From an uncultured Eubacteriales bacterium (GTDB lineage Bacteria; Bacillota; Clostridia; Christensenellales; Aristaeellaceae), in contig CACWLY010000012.1 in the NCBI GenBank assembly GCA_902761825.1, positions 41,933 to 85,407 of the forward strand: 43,475 bases of DNA, read 5' to 3'. Each line of letters opens with the position of its first letter. The first letter of the stretch is position 1. Shown piece after piece: positions 1 to 7,263 of this stretch. The notes beneath the pieces were generated by a model, which made no database searches, had not been told where the DNA came from, and worked only from the letters and a program-made list of their open reading frames with translations. The position numbers and the translations under genes are program-made.

Positions 1-97
1 ACCTTCCCTTGGGATGGTTTTCAGCGAGAAACGGGCCGGAAGGCCCCGGACTCAAGCGGGCCCTTTGGCGCAGGTTTTAGGGCCGCGTAGGCCCTAA
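1..97. repeat. GC-rich hairpin repeat, copy A (cut by window edge)
   Basis: A hairpin (ACCTTCC, loop, GGATGGT, one T-T mismatch) is followed by TTTTCAGCGA, then CGGGCCGGAAGGCCCCGGA. The same order of hairpin, AGCGA-type box and GGGC..GGC..CCGGA tail recurs at 7143-7230, 39801-39866 and 39881-39948. A second perfect hairpin lies at 77-97 (TTAGGGCC, 5-base loop, GGCCCTAA). No coding function is visible. The left end is missing. Confidence 0.55.
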
Positions 98-172
98 CGT
101 TTCCTTCTCTGCTCATATTTCACCCTTTGTGAAATGGCTCTCAGGACGCGAATAGTATGAACTGACAATCGC

Positions 173-208
173 AAAAAAACGGTGGAGCGATCAGACGTTC
201 CACCGTTT
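173..208 (-). terminator. Intrinsic terminator of the oxaloacetate decarboxylase operon
   Basis: On the minus strand a 10-bp stem (AAACGGTGGA with TCCACCGTTT, 12-base loop) runs into seven T residues, 20 bases past the stop codon of the alpha subunit gene. This is a canonical Rho-independent terminator. Confidence 0.9.
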
Positions 209-227
209 GAATTATAGACGCGCGGGA

Positions 228-1637
228 TCAGTTGCCCAGGTCCTCGACGTAGAGCTCGCGCACGGCGTTGGGGTCTTCCGCAGGCTCCGCGGGGGCGGGA
301 TGATCGCGCTTTTCCAGGAACTTGGGCGCGACCTGCGGGAACAGCGCGAAGGAGAGCACGTCCTCCTCGGACTTGGCGATGCCTTTTGTCTTTTCGCGGT
401 ACTCGGGCATTTCGGGCTTGATCAGGTCGGCGGGACGGCAGGTGATCACCGGGTCGTCGCCGATGCACTTTTTACGCACGGCTTCGTCGACCTCGCCGGG
501 CAGGCGACCGTATTCGCCGCGCAGCAGGCCCTTGCTTTCCTTGCTGACCATCTTATAGCGTTCGCCGGAGAGCACGTTCAGCACGGCCTGGGAGCCGACG
601 ATCTGGCTGGTGGGCGTCACCAGCGGCGGATAGCCGAAGTCCTTGCGCACGCGCGGCACCTCGGCCAGCACGTCGTAGTATTTATCCTCGGCGTTGGCCT
701 GCTTGAGCTGGCTGATCAGGTTGGAGAGCATGCCGCCGGGCACCTGGTACACCAGCGTTTTGGCGTCGGTGTTCAGCACCTTGGGATCGAGCGTGCCTTC
801 CTTCTTCATCTTATCGGCCACCTTGCGGAAATGCTCGCTGGCCTTGAGCAGCTTGTTCATGTCCAGGCCGGTATCGTACTCGGTGCCGGCAAAGGTAGCC
901 ACCATGGATTCGGTGGCGGGCTGGCTGGTGCCGCCGGCCAGGGGCGAGAGCGCGGTATCGATGATATCCACGCCGGCCTGCGCGGCCATCAGGTACACCA
1001 TATCGCCGGTGCCGGTGGTGTTGTGGGTGTGCAGGTGAATGGGCACTTTCACGTTGGCCTTCAGCTGCTTCACCAGGGAATACGCGTCGTAGGGCAGAAG
1101 CAGGTTGGCCATATCCTTGATGCAGATCGAATCGGCGCCCATCTGCTCGATTTCCTTGGCGACTTTGACGAAATACTCCTCGCTGTGCACGGGGCTGATG
1201 GTATAGCTGATGCAGCCTTCCACCCAGCCGCCGGCCTTCTTGACGGCGCGCATGGCGCGCTCGATATTGCGGGTATCGTTCAGGGCGTCGAAAATGCGCA
1301 CCACGTCGATGCCGTTTTCCACGGACTTCTGGCAGAACGCGTCCACCACGTCGTCGGCATAGTGCTTATAGCCCAGCAGGTTCTGTCCGCGCAGCAGCAT
1401 CTGCAGCTTGGTGTTGGGCATATGCTTGCGCAGCTGGCGCAGCCGCTCCCAGGGATCCTCGTCCAGGAAGCGCATGCAGCTGTCGAAGGTAGCGCCGCCC
1501 CAGCATTCCAGGGACCAGTAGCCGATGCTGTCCAGGATCTCGCAGGCGGGCAGCATATCCTCCAGGCGCATACGGGTCGCGGCCTGGCTCTGATGGGCGT
1601 CGCGCAGGATGGTGTCGGTAATATTGATCTTAGGCAT
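228..1637 (-). CDS. oadA: Oxaloacetate decarboxylase alpha subunit, carboxyltransferase (no biotin domain)
   Basis: A 469-residue carboxyltransferase of the pyruvate carboxylase/oxaloacetate decarboxylase alpha family. It moves the carboxyl group of oxaloacetate to biotin, in the cytoplasm, docked on the membrane pump. Visible signatures are TDTILRDAHQS at residues 7-17, the lysine expected to be carbamylated in CIKDMANLL (K174) and metal-binding histidines in HLHTHNTTGTG (from H201). The protein ends after the carboxyltransferase and its C-terminal helical part. The biotinyl domain that many OadA proteins carry is a separate gene here (2874-3218). It is the last gene of the operon, 12 bases after the beta subunit. 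A close alternative is the 5S subunit of a related Na+-pumping decarboxylase; the substrate is inferred from family and context. Confidence 0.9.
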   Translation of the reverse strand: MPKINITDTILRDAHQSQAATRMRLEDMLPACEILDSIGYWSLECWGGATFDSCMRFLDEDPWERLRQLRKHMPNTKLQMLLRGQNLLGYKHYADDVVDAFCQKSVENGIDVVRIFDALNDTRNIERAMRAVKKAGGWVEGCISYTISPVHSEEYFVKVAKEIEQMGADSICIKDMANLLLPYDAYSLVKQLKANVKVPIHLHTHNTTGTGDMVYLMAAQAGVDIIDTALSPLAGGTSQPATESMVATFAGTEYDTGLDMNKLLKASEHFRKVADKMKKEGTLDPKVLNTDAKTLVYQVPGGMLSNLISQLKQANAEDKYYDVLAEVPRVRKDFGYPPLVTPTSQIVGSQAVLNVLSGERYKMVSKESKGLLRGEYGRLPGEVDEAVRKKCIGDDPVITCRPADLIKPEMPEYREKTKGIAKSEEDVLSFALFPQVAPKFLEKRDHPAPAEPAEDPNAVRELYVEDLGN

Positions 1638-1649
1638 AGTTCTCCTCCG

Positions 1650-2858
1650 TTAAGCCGCGCCAAACAGGGCCAGCAGCACGCCGGCGGCGATGGCGGAGCC
1701 GATAACGCCGGCCACGTTGGGGCCCATGGCGTGCATCAGCAGGAAGTTGGCGGGATTGGCTTTCTGGCCCTCCTTCTGGCTCACGCGGGCCGCCATGGGA
1801 ACGGCGGAAACGCCGGCGGAGCCGATGAGGGGATTGATCTTTTCCTTGAGGAACAGGTTCATGAACTTGGCCAGCAGCACGCCGCCCGCGCTGCCGCAGC
1901 CGAAGGCGAAAATGCCCATCGCCATGATCTTGATGGTCTGCCAGGTCAGGAAGGTGCTGGCCGTGGCGGTAGCGCCTACGCAGGTGCCCAGGAAGATGGT
2001 GACGATGTTCATCAGCTCGTTCTGGGCGGTCTTATCCAGGCGGTCGGTCACGCCGCACTCATGCATCAGGTTGCCCAGCATCAGGCAGCCCACCAGCGGA
2101 GCGGCCGAGGGCACCAGCAGCGCCACGAAAATGGTGACCACGAAGGGGAAGATGATCTTTTCGGTCTTCGATACCTTGCGCAGAGGACGCATGACGATCT
2201 TGCGCTCCTCCTCGCTGGTCAGCGCGCGCATGATGGGCGGCTGGATCACGGGAACAAGCGCCATGTAGGAATACGCGGCCACGGCGATAGCGCCCAGCAG
2301 GTGAGGAGCCAGGCGGATGGCGGTATAGATCGCGGTGGGGCCGTCCGCGCCGCCGATGATGCCGATAGCGCCCGATTCGGCGGGCGTGAAGCCCAGCAGG
2401 CGGGCGAGAATAAACACGATAAAGATGCCCAGCTGCGCCGCCGCGCCCAGCAGCAGCGTCTTGGGGTTGGCGAGCAGGGGGCCGAAATCGGTGCCCGCGC
2501 CTACGCCCAGGAAGATCAGACAGGGATAAATGCCCAGCTTGACGCCCAGATACAGATAATCCAGCAGGCCGGCGGAAACCGTGGTCATCACGCCGCCAAT
2601 CTCGATCTGTTCGCTTCCGGCCAGCGCCGCCCAGTGCACGTGACCGCCCGCGAACAGCTCTTCATGATAGAGGTTCGCGCCCGGCAGGTTGGTCAGCAGC
2701 ATACCGAAGGAAATGGGCAAAAGCAGCAGGGGCTCAAACTTTTTGACGATCGCCAGATACGCCAGCACGAGGGCGATGACGATCATCACCAGCGCTTTCC
2801 AGTTTTCCCCAAGCATGGAGAAACCGGTCTGCTGGAGAAAATTCATAATCGTTTCCAT
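1650..2858 (-). CDS. oadB: Sodium-translocating decarboxylase beta subunit
   Basis: A 402-residue, highly hydrophobic integral membrane protein. In this family it decarboxylates carboxybiotin and couples this to Na+ export. The diagnostic [10 protein letters not shown] segment is present at residues 169-178, with the aspartate (D172) known in the family to be needed for Na+ transport. Many hydrophobic stretches span the length, as expected for about 9-11 membrane segments. The chosen start gives METIMNF and has GGAGGG about seven bases upstream. It sits between the biotin carrier and alpha subunit genes with gaps of about 15 bases, so co-transcription is very likely. Confidence 0.93.
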   Translation of the reverse strand: METIMNFLQQTGFSMLGENWKALVMIVIALVLAYLAIVKKFEPLLLLPISFGMLLTNLPGANLYHEELFAGGHVHWAALAGSEQIEIGGVMTTVSAGLLDYLYLGVKLGIYPCLIFLGVGAGTDFGPLLANPKTLLLGAAAQLGIFIVFILARLLGFTPAESGAIGIIGGADGPTAIYTAIRLAPHLLGAIAVAAYSYMALVPVIQPPIMRALTSEEERKIVMRPLRKVSKTEKIIFPFVVTIFVALLVPSAAPLVGCLMLGNLMHECGVTDRLDKTAQNELMNIVTIFLGTCVGATATASTFLTWQTIKIMAMGIFAFGCGSAGGVLLAKFMNLFLKEKINPLIGSAGVSAVPMAARVSQKEGQKANPANFLLMHAMGPNVAGVIGSAIAAGVLLALFGAA

Positions 2859-2873
2859 GCCGTACCCTCCGCC

Positions 2874-3218
2874 TTACGCGATGGTCACAAGCGCGTCGCC
2901 GGACTGCACGGACTGGCCTTTGGTCACGTTGACGGCGCTCACGGTTCCGTCCACGGGGGCCATGATCTCGTTTTCCATCTTCATGGCTTCAAGCATGACC
3001 AGGATATCGCCTTTTTTGACGGCCTGGCCGGGCTTGACGCTGACGGACAGGATGGTGCCGGGCATGGGCGCGTTCACGGCGGTCCCTCCGGCGGGAGCGG
3101 CGGCCTTGGGAGCGGCGGGAGCGGCCTTGGGGGCGGGAGCGGCGGCGGCGTCGCCTTCCAGCACTTCCAGGGTAATATCATACTGGGTGCCGTTAACGTT
3201 TACACGATACTTTTTCAT
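2874..3218 (-). CDS. Biotin carboxyl carrier protein of the decarboxylase
   Basis: A 114-residue biotin carrier. The N-terminal strand (MKKYRVNVNGTQYDI) is followed by an Ala/Pro-rich flexible linker at about residues 24-50, then a lipoyl/biotinyl fold with the biotinylation motif MLEAMKMENEI; the target lysine is K80. It should shuttle carboxybiotin between the alpha subunit and the membrane beta subunit. A separate carrier is typical of the methylmalonyl-CoA and glutaconyl-CoA decarboxylase types (MmdC/GcdC) and of many Clostridia oxaloacetate decarboxylases. AAGGAAG about ten bases upstream supports the start. No biotin ligase gene is in the window. Confidence 0.92.
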   Translation of the reverse strand: MKKYRVNVNGTQYDITLEVLEGDAAAAPAPKAAPAAPKAAAPAGGTAVNAPMPGTILSVSVKPGQAVKKGDILVMLEAMKMENEIMAPVDGTVSAVNVTKGQSVQSGDALVTIA

Positions 3219-3248
3219 GGCGGTTTTATCTTCCTTTCGTTTCTTATA

Positions 3249-3593
3249 TTATACCCGTTTGATGCTGTGAATGCGGATAGCCTTCACGTCCTTGCCCAGC
3301 TCTTCGGCCAGGGCCACGGAAATGGCGGCTACCAGCTCGCCGCGGTTGGGGATCGCGTCGCCGGCGGCGGGGGCGGCGTGGGCGGGCATCGCGGCGCGGA
3401 CCGCGGCCTTCTCCGCTTCCTGCTTTTCGTTGACGCGCTTCATGACGGCGCCCAGCGCGCTGATCAGCGCGATCAGGCAGATCAGGCCGATAAACACGGT
3501 GCCTATGCCCATCACTACCACAAACCAGGTGGGAATGTCAGTGCTCGCGACGGCGGCCGCGACCTGCTCAGTCCCTTGAATGACTTCCTCCAT
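3249..3593 (-). CDS. oadG: OadG-family gamma subunit, small membrane anchor
   Basis: First gene of the operon, 114 residues. A single membrane segment lies at about residues 20-45 (WFVVVMGIGTVFIGLICLIA). It is followed by a charged Ala/Glu-rich stretch and a C-terminal domain (about 68-114) that resembles the small cytoplasmic domain of OadG-type proteins. OadG assembles the alpha and beta subunits and in some species binds Zn2+ for catalysis. The long tail histidine cluster of enterobacterial OadG is not seen. A GGGAGGT site stands upstream of ATG. The family call rests on topology and position, because OadG sequences are poorly conserved. Confidence 0.78.
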   Translation of the reverse strand: MEEVIQGTEQVAAAVASTDIPTWFVVVMGIGTVFIGLICLIALISALGAVMKRVNEKQEAEKAAVRAAMPAHAAPAAGDAIPNRGELVAAISVALAEELGKDVKAIRIHSIKRV

Positions 3594-3770
3594 CGTTTAC
3601 CTCCCTTTTACTGTGCTGCGGGCCGCACCGTGCCTCGTTTTTTTCGGTTCGTCCCGGCCATGAACTGACGCGGAAAAACTTTTTTCCGCAGGATCGTAAT
3701 ATCGGTTGGCGGCCGGTTTTTTATCAAAAAACCAACTCTCACCAAATACATCTTATTACGCCCCCGAAAA
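3594..3770 (-). promoter_or_regulatory. Structured 5' leader of the Na+ pump operon
   Basis: About 180 bases upstream of oadG carry nested inverted repeats: CGTAATA (3695-3701) with TATTACG (3754-3760) as an outer stem, GGTTTTTT (3715-3722) with AAAAAACC (3726-3733) inside it, extended by GTT (3705-3707) with AAC (3734-3736), and a separate hairpin GCGGAAA/TTTCCGC at 3670-3689. This looks like a folded leader or attenuator. I do not recognise it as a known riboswitch class. Upstream, 3780-3840 is very AT-rich and probably holds the promoter, but no convincing -35/-10 pair could be fixed on the minus strand. The rest of the gap to 4045 holds only the GH2 promoter. Confidence 0.5.
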
Positions 3771-3976
3771 AAAGTGAAATTCCGAATGGGAATATATCCA
3801 TATATAAAATTATATATTTTTCGATTTTATTACATATGGCAGCTACAGTTTTTCGACAATTTTCGCGTTTTTCTCTTTCTCAGTACATTTTTTCGTAACA
3901 CTTGCAACCGATATTTAACGAGCGATTGCGGGGCGGAGCGCGGCGGGGGAAAAGCGCGGTCTTTCGACGATTTTGG

Positions 3977-4005
3977 TTGAAAACGCGTCCGGCCTGTACT
4001 ATACT
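3977..4005 (+). promoter_or_regulatory. Sigma-A-type promoter of the GH2 gene
   Basis: TTGAAA, exactly 17 bases, then TATACT, ending 40 bases before the start codon at 4046. Both hexamers are one or two bases from consensus. Confidence 0.75.
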
Positions 4006-4045
4006 GAACGAAAGGCCCGTAAAAAAAGCCGTCAGGAGAATGCAC

Positions 4046-6733
4046 ATGAAAAATCTTGATCTTTCCGGTATATGGAGCTGCCGGATCCCCGGCTGCGAAA
4101 CCGAATTGCGGCTGCCCGGCACGCTGGACGAGCAGGGCGTCGGGTTTGCCGACGACCCCTTGCGGCAATGGAAGCTGGACAACGTGCGCGAAATCGGGTT
4201 CTGGCATGAGGGCGATCCCATCGTGACCCGGCTGACCCGGAAGCACACCTACGAGGGTGAGGCGCGCGTTTCCCGCGTGATCGACTGGACGCCGCCCGCC
4301 GGGAAACGCGTTTTTCTGGAGTGCGAGCGCGCCCGGCATCTGCGCCTGCTCGTCAACGGCAGGGAAGCGCCGACGGTCTACCCCGCCACCATTTCCACGC
4401 CGTATGTTTTCGAGGTCACCGGCCTTGCGTCGGGGCACGACGAATTCGTTTTTCTGTCCGACAACAGCTATCCCGGCTGGCCCGCGGCCGATATCATTCA
4501 TTCTTCCGCCGCGACCGATGAAACCCAGACCAACTGGAACGGCCTGCTGGGCCGCCTGCGCCTGTACGCGGAGAAACCGGCATACTTCGCAGGCGTCCGC
4601 GCGTATCCCCGGCGGGACGCACTGGACGTGTGCGTGGAGATCGACGCCGCCCGGGCCTGGGAAGGCGCGCTGCGGATCGGCTCGGACGCGATGATGCGGC
4701 CCGTGCAGCAGCGCGCGTCCGTTCCGGCCGGCCTGCATGCGGTCTGGATCAGGGATATTCCGCTGCGTCCCGACGCGCCGCGCTGGGACATGGAAGAGGG
4801 CAATCTGTGCGCCCTGACGGTTTCCGGCGACGGGCTCGGCGAAAAAACAATCCGCTTCGGACTGAGGACCTTCCGGGCGGAAAACGGCTGCCTGACGCTG
4901 AACGGCCGCCGCGTTTTCCTGCGCGCCGAGGCCAACTGCGCCGTTTTTCCGGAAACGGGCTGCTGTCCCATGGGGATTGCGGGCTGGAAAGCGATCCTGC
5001 AAAAATACCGGGCGTACGGCGTCAACTGCATGCGCTTCCACAGCCATTGCCCGCCGGAGGCCGCCTTTGCCGCAGCCGACGAAATGGGCATGCTGATGCA
5101 GCCCGAGCTTTCGCACTGGAACCCGAAGACCGCCTTTTCCACGGAGAAACCACGGCGGTATTACAGGGAGGAATTGCTGGGCATTCTGCGCGTGCTTGCC
5201 AATCATCCGTCCTTCGTGATGCTGACCTTCGGAAACGAGCTGCGCACCGACGCGGCGGGCCACGCGTACATGGACGAACTGCTGAAAACGGCGCGCGATT
5301 ACGACGGCACCCGGCTGTACGCCAACGGCTCCAACGTGCATTACGGCGCGATCGGATGCGACGCCGCGAGCGATTTCTATACGGCCATGGTCTGGCGCGG
5401 TCAGCCGCTGCGCGCGGCGTCCGACGGCGCTCAGGGGTGGCTCAACCAGGAATACCCGGACGCGAGGCACGATTATGACGCGGTCATGGCCGATATCCGC
5501 CGCGAAAGCGATCAGCCGGTCTTTTCCTTTGAGGTGGGGCAGTATGAAGTGCTGCCGGACTTTGACGAAATCCGGGCTTTCCGCGGCGTTACCAGGCCGG
5601 ACAACCTGACGCATATCCGGAAAAGGGCGCTGGCCGCCATGACGGAGGGCGAATGGAAACGCCGGGTGGAGGCTACCGGCGAGCTTTCGCTTCTGTGCTA
5701 CCGCGCCGAGGTCGAAGCCGCCCTGCGCACTGCCGGATACAGCGGCATATCGCTGCTGGGCCTGCAGGATTTTCCCGGCCAGGGAACGGCGCTGATCGGC
5801 ATGATGAACGCGCATTTGCAGCCCAAGCCCTATGACTTCGCCCGGCCTGAACGCTTTTCGGCCTTTTTCCGGGACGCGCTGCCCCTCGCGCTGCTTCCGC
5901 GCTTTACCTGTACGGCGGGCGAAACCGTGCGCGTTCCCGTGCGCGTCGCCAATTACGGGAAAAAGGAGCTGCGGGGAGAGCTGCGCTGGACGCTCTCGGG
6001 CGGAAAAGAAACCCTGCAAGGCGCGCTCCCGGACGTCCTCGCGCCCGCGGGCGGGCTGTCCGACGCGGGCGAAGTCAGCCTGACGCTGTCATGCGCTGAC
6101 CGCGCCGAAAAGCTGACGCTGGAGCTTTCCTTCTGCGGGATCATCAACCGTTACCCCTTGTGGGTGTATCCCGACTGCCGCCCCGTATGCCCGGAAAGCG
6201 TTTATGAATGCCGCGCCTTTGACGAAAACGCCCTGCGCGCGCTGGAAGCGGGCGGACGCGTGTATCTGGCGCCGGACGCTACGGCGGAAGCGCTGCCGCG
6301 TTCGATCAAAACGCAGTTCAGCCCCGATTTCTGGTCGGTATGCACCTTCCCGCACCAGGCCGGCGGCATGGGACAGCTGATCGACAGCGGGCATCCGCTG
6401 TTCCGCGCTTTCCCCACCGAAGCGCACAGCGACTGGCAGTGGTGGCCCATGGCGTCCCAGCGGGCGGTGATCCTGCCGGAGCCCGTCCGCGCCATCGTGA
6501 CCGAAATGGACAGCTACGCCTTCCTCCGGCCTATGGCAAAATTGTTTGAATGCCGCTGCCTGAACGGCAGGCTGCTGTTTTCCAGCATGGGCCTGCATGA
6601 CTTGCAGCGGTATCCCGAAGCCCGCGCGTTGCAGCAGGCCGTCTACGATTACATGACCTCCGATCTTTTCGAGCCGGAGCAGACGCTTTCGCCGGGTTGG
6701 CTGCGGCAGCTGACAGACGGCGGCAATCCGTGA
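4046..6733 (+). CDS. Glycoside hydrolase family 2-like glycosidase
   Basis: An 895-residue enzyme with the GH2 plan: an N-terminal beta-sandwich (LSGIWSCRIPG..., about 1-180), an immunoglobulin-like domain (about 180-280), a TIM-barrel catalytic domain (about 280-580) and extra C-terminal beta domains. The acid/base Glu is in LTFGNELRTD (E398) and the nucleophile candidate is in FSFEVGQYEV (E496). The barrel also has the typical FLRAEANCAVFPETG and MRFHSHCPPEAAF stretches. The start at 4046 is chosen because AGGAG lies seven bases upstream; the frame is open further upstream but without a site. There is no signal peptide, so it acts inside the cell on imported or surface-released sugars. Substrate (beta-galactoside, glucuronide, mannoside or other) cannot be read from the sequence. 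It is monocistronic, with its own promoter and terminator. Confidence 0.85.
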   Translation: MKNLDLSGIWSCRIPGCETELRLPGTLDEQGVGFADDPLRQWKLDNVREIGFWHEGDPIVTRLTRKHTYEGEARVSRVIDWTPPAGKRVFLECERARHLRLLVNGREAPTVYPATISTPYVFEVTGLASGHDEFVFLSDNSYPGWPAADIIHSSAATDETQTNWNGLLGRLRLYAEKPAYFAGVRAYPRRDALDVCVEIDAARAWEGALRIGSDAMMRPVQQRASVPAGLHAVWIRDIPLRPDAPRWDMEEGNLCALTVSGDGLGEKTIRFGLRTFRAENGCLTLNGRRVFLRAEANCAVFPETGCCPMGIAGWKAILQKYRAYGVNCMRFHSHCPPEAAFAAADEMGMLMQPELSHWNPKTAFSTEKPRRYYREELLGILRVLANHPSFVMLTFGNELRTDAAGHAYMDELLKTARDYDGTRLYANGSNVHYGAIGCDAASDFYTAMVWRGQPLRAASDGAQGWLNQEYPDARHDYDAVMADIRRESDQPVFSFEVGQYEVLPDFDEIRAFRGVTRPDNLTHIRKRALAAMTEGEWKRRVEATGELSLLCYRAEVEAALRTAGYSGISLLGLQDFPGQGTALIGMMNAHLQPKPYDFARPERFSAFFRDALPLALLPRFTCTAGETVRVPVRVANYGKKELRGELRWTLSGGKETLQGALPDVLAPAGGLSDAGEVSLTLSCADRAEKLTLELSFCGIINRYPLWVYPDCRPVCPESVYECRAFDENALRALEAGGRVYLAPDATAEALPRSIKTQFSPDFWSVCTFPHQAGGMGQLIDSGHPLFRAFPTEAHSDWQWWPMASQRAVILPEPVRAIVTEMDSYAFLRPMAKLFECRCLNGRLLFSSMGLHDLQRYPEARALQQAVYDYMTSDLFEPEQTLSPGWLRQLTDGGNP

Positions 6734-6770
6734 ACGCGTTCCAAACGGAACCCCCGCTCAGCCGGAGCGA

Positions 6771-6815
6771 AAAAGGGGCTGCTGCACGAAGAAAAAGCGC
6801 AGCAGCCCCCTTTTT
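6771..6815 (+). terminator. Intrinsic terminator of the GH2 gene
   Basis: An 11-bp GC-rich stem (GGGGCTGCTGC with GCAGCAGCCCC, A-rich loop) is preceded by AAAA and followed by TTTTT, 37 bases after the GH2 stop codon. The MITE-like repeat begins at the next base. Confidence 0.93.
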
Positions 6816-6951
6816 ATACTATTCTCAATCTAAAATCTTATCATCTTTGGGTGTCTTTTCCGTCTTGGCATTGCTTCATTCCGGTCAACGTAGCGCTGCT
6901 ACGCCTCCCTCCATTCAGCTTAGCCAGGGCGAAAAATCCATCCCAAATCTG
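6816..6951 (+). repeat. MITE-like element, truncated copy
   Basis: These 136 bases match, in opposite orientation, the right 136 bases of the complete 162-bp element at 37819-37980, with four differences counted by eye. The copy starts with the terminal repeat ATACTATTCTCA, contains the internal hairpin CGTAGC-GCT-GCTACG, and stops after AATCTG, so the distal terminal repeat is lost. It encodes no transposase. Open frames across it are side effects of its composition. Confidence 0.85.
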
Positions 6952-7015
6952 CCGGCGTTCAGCGCGGAGCGTAAACCAGACTTGATTCCGCCTGTTTGGC
7001 CTATGGGACAAGCAA

Positions 7016-7054
7016 GCTCCAGGGCGGGCCAGCGAAGCTGGCCCGCCCTGGAGC
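7016..7054. repeat. Perfect 18-bp inverted repeat with a 3-base loop
   Basis: GCTCCAGGGCGGGCCAGC, loop GAA, then the exact complement. It has no T-run on either side, so it is not a classic terminator. It could be an mRNA-end stabiliser for the ftsK transcript or a REP-like element. Confidence 0.85.
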
Positions 7055-7142
7055 GGTGGCACATCCTATCCAACTGACAGCGGCAAGTTGCTTGTTCGAC
7101 AAGCTGCGCAGCAATCGCCGCAGCCGGGGTCCGGGGGCTTTG

Positions 7143-7230
7143 AGCGCCCGAAAAACCTTCCATTGGGATGGTAATCCTGGCCTTCGGCCAGCGCAAGCGA
7201 ACAGCGAAAAGCGGGCCGGAAGGCTCCGGA
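7143..7230. repeat. GC-rich hairpin repeat, copy B
   Basis: AGCGCCCGAAAAACCTTCC, hairpin closed by GGATGGT, then an inserted CTGGCC-TTC-GGCCAG hairpin, an AGCGAA box and GCGGGCCGGAAGGCTCCGGA. The outer parts agree with copies A, C and D; the central hairpin sequence agrees with A but differs from C and D. Confidence 0.6.
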
Positions 7231-7263
7231 CAGGCTCCCTCCCCGAGGGTATCTTTTTTTCGG

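Larger units (their letters stand above)
6952..7263. repeat. Gene-free hairpin cluster between GH2 and ftsK
   Basis: No gene is seen here. The stretch holds a perfect 18-bp hairpin (7016-7054), a small hairpin CTTGT-TCG-ACAAG (7091-7103), repeat copy B (7143-7230) with an extra hairpin CTGGCC-TTC-GGCCAG inside it, and a T-rich end before the ftsK stop codon. It resembles clusters of REP/BIME-type elements. One of these hairpins may end the ftsK transcript, but none is followed by a good T-run on the minus strand. Confidence 0.6.

Noticed and set aside
140-165. GCGAATAGTAT near 150, similar to the MITE end GAGAATAGTAT
   Set aside because: Only the short end resembles the element; no adjoining similarity to its body was found.
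207-3668. A very long open frame on the plus strand, opposite the decarboxylase operon
   Set aside because: It mirrors the third-position GC bias of four well-recognised minus-strand genes, has no ribosome binding site or protein motif, and its His/Gly-rich product is typical of antisense frames.
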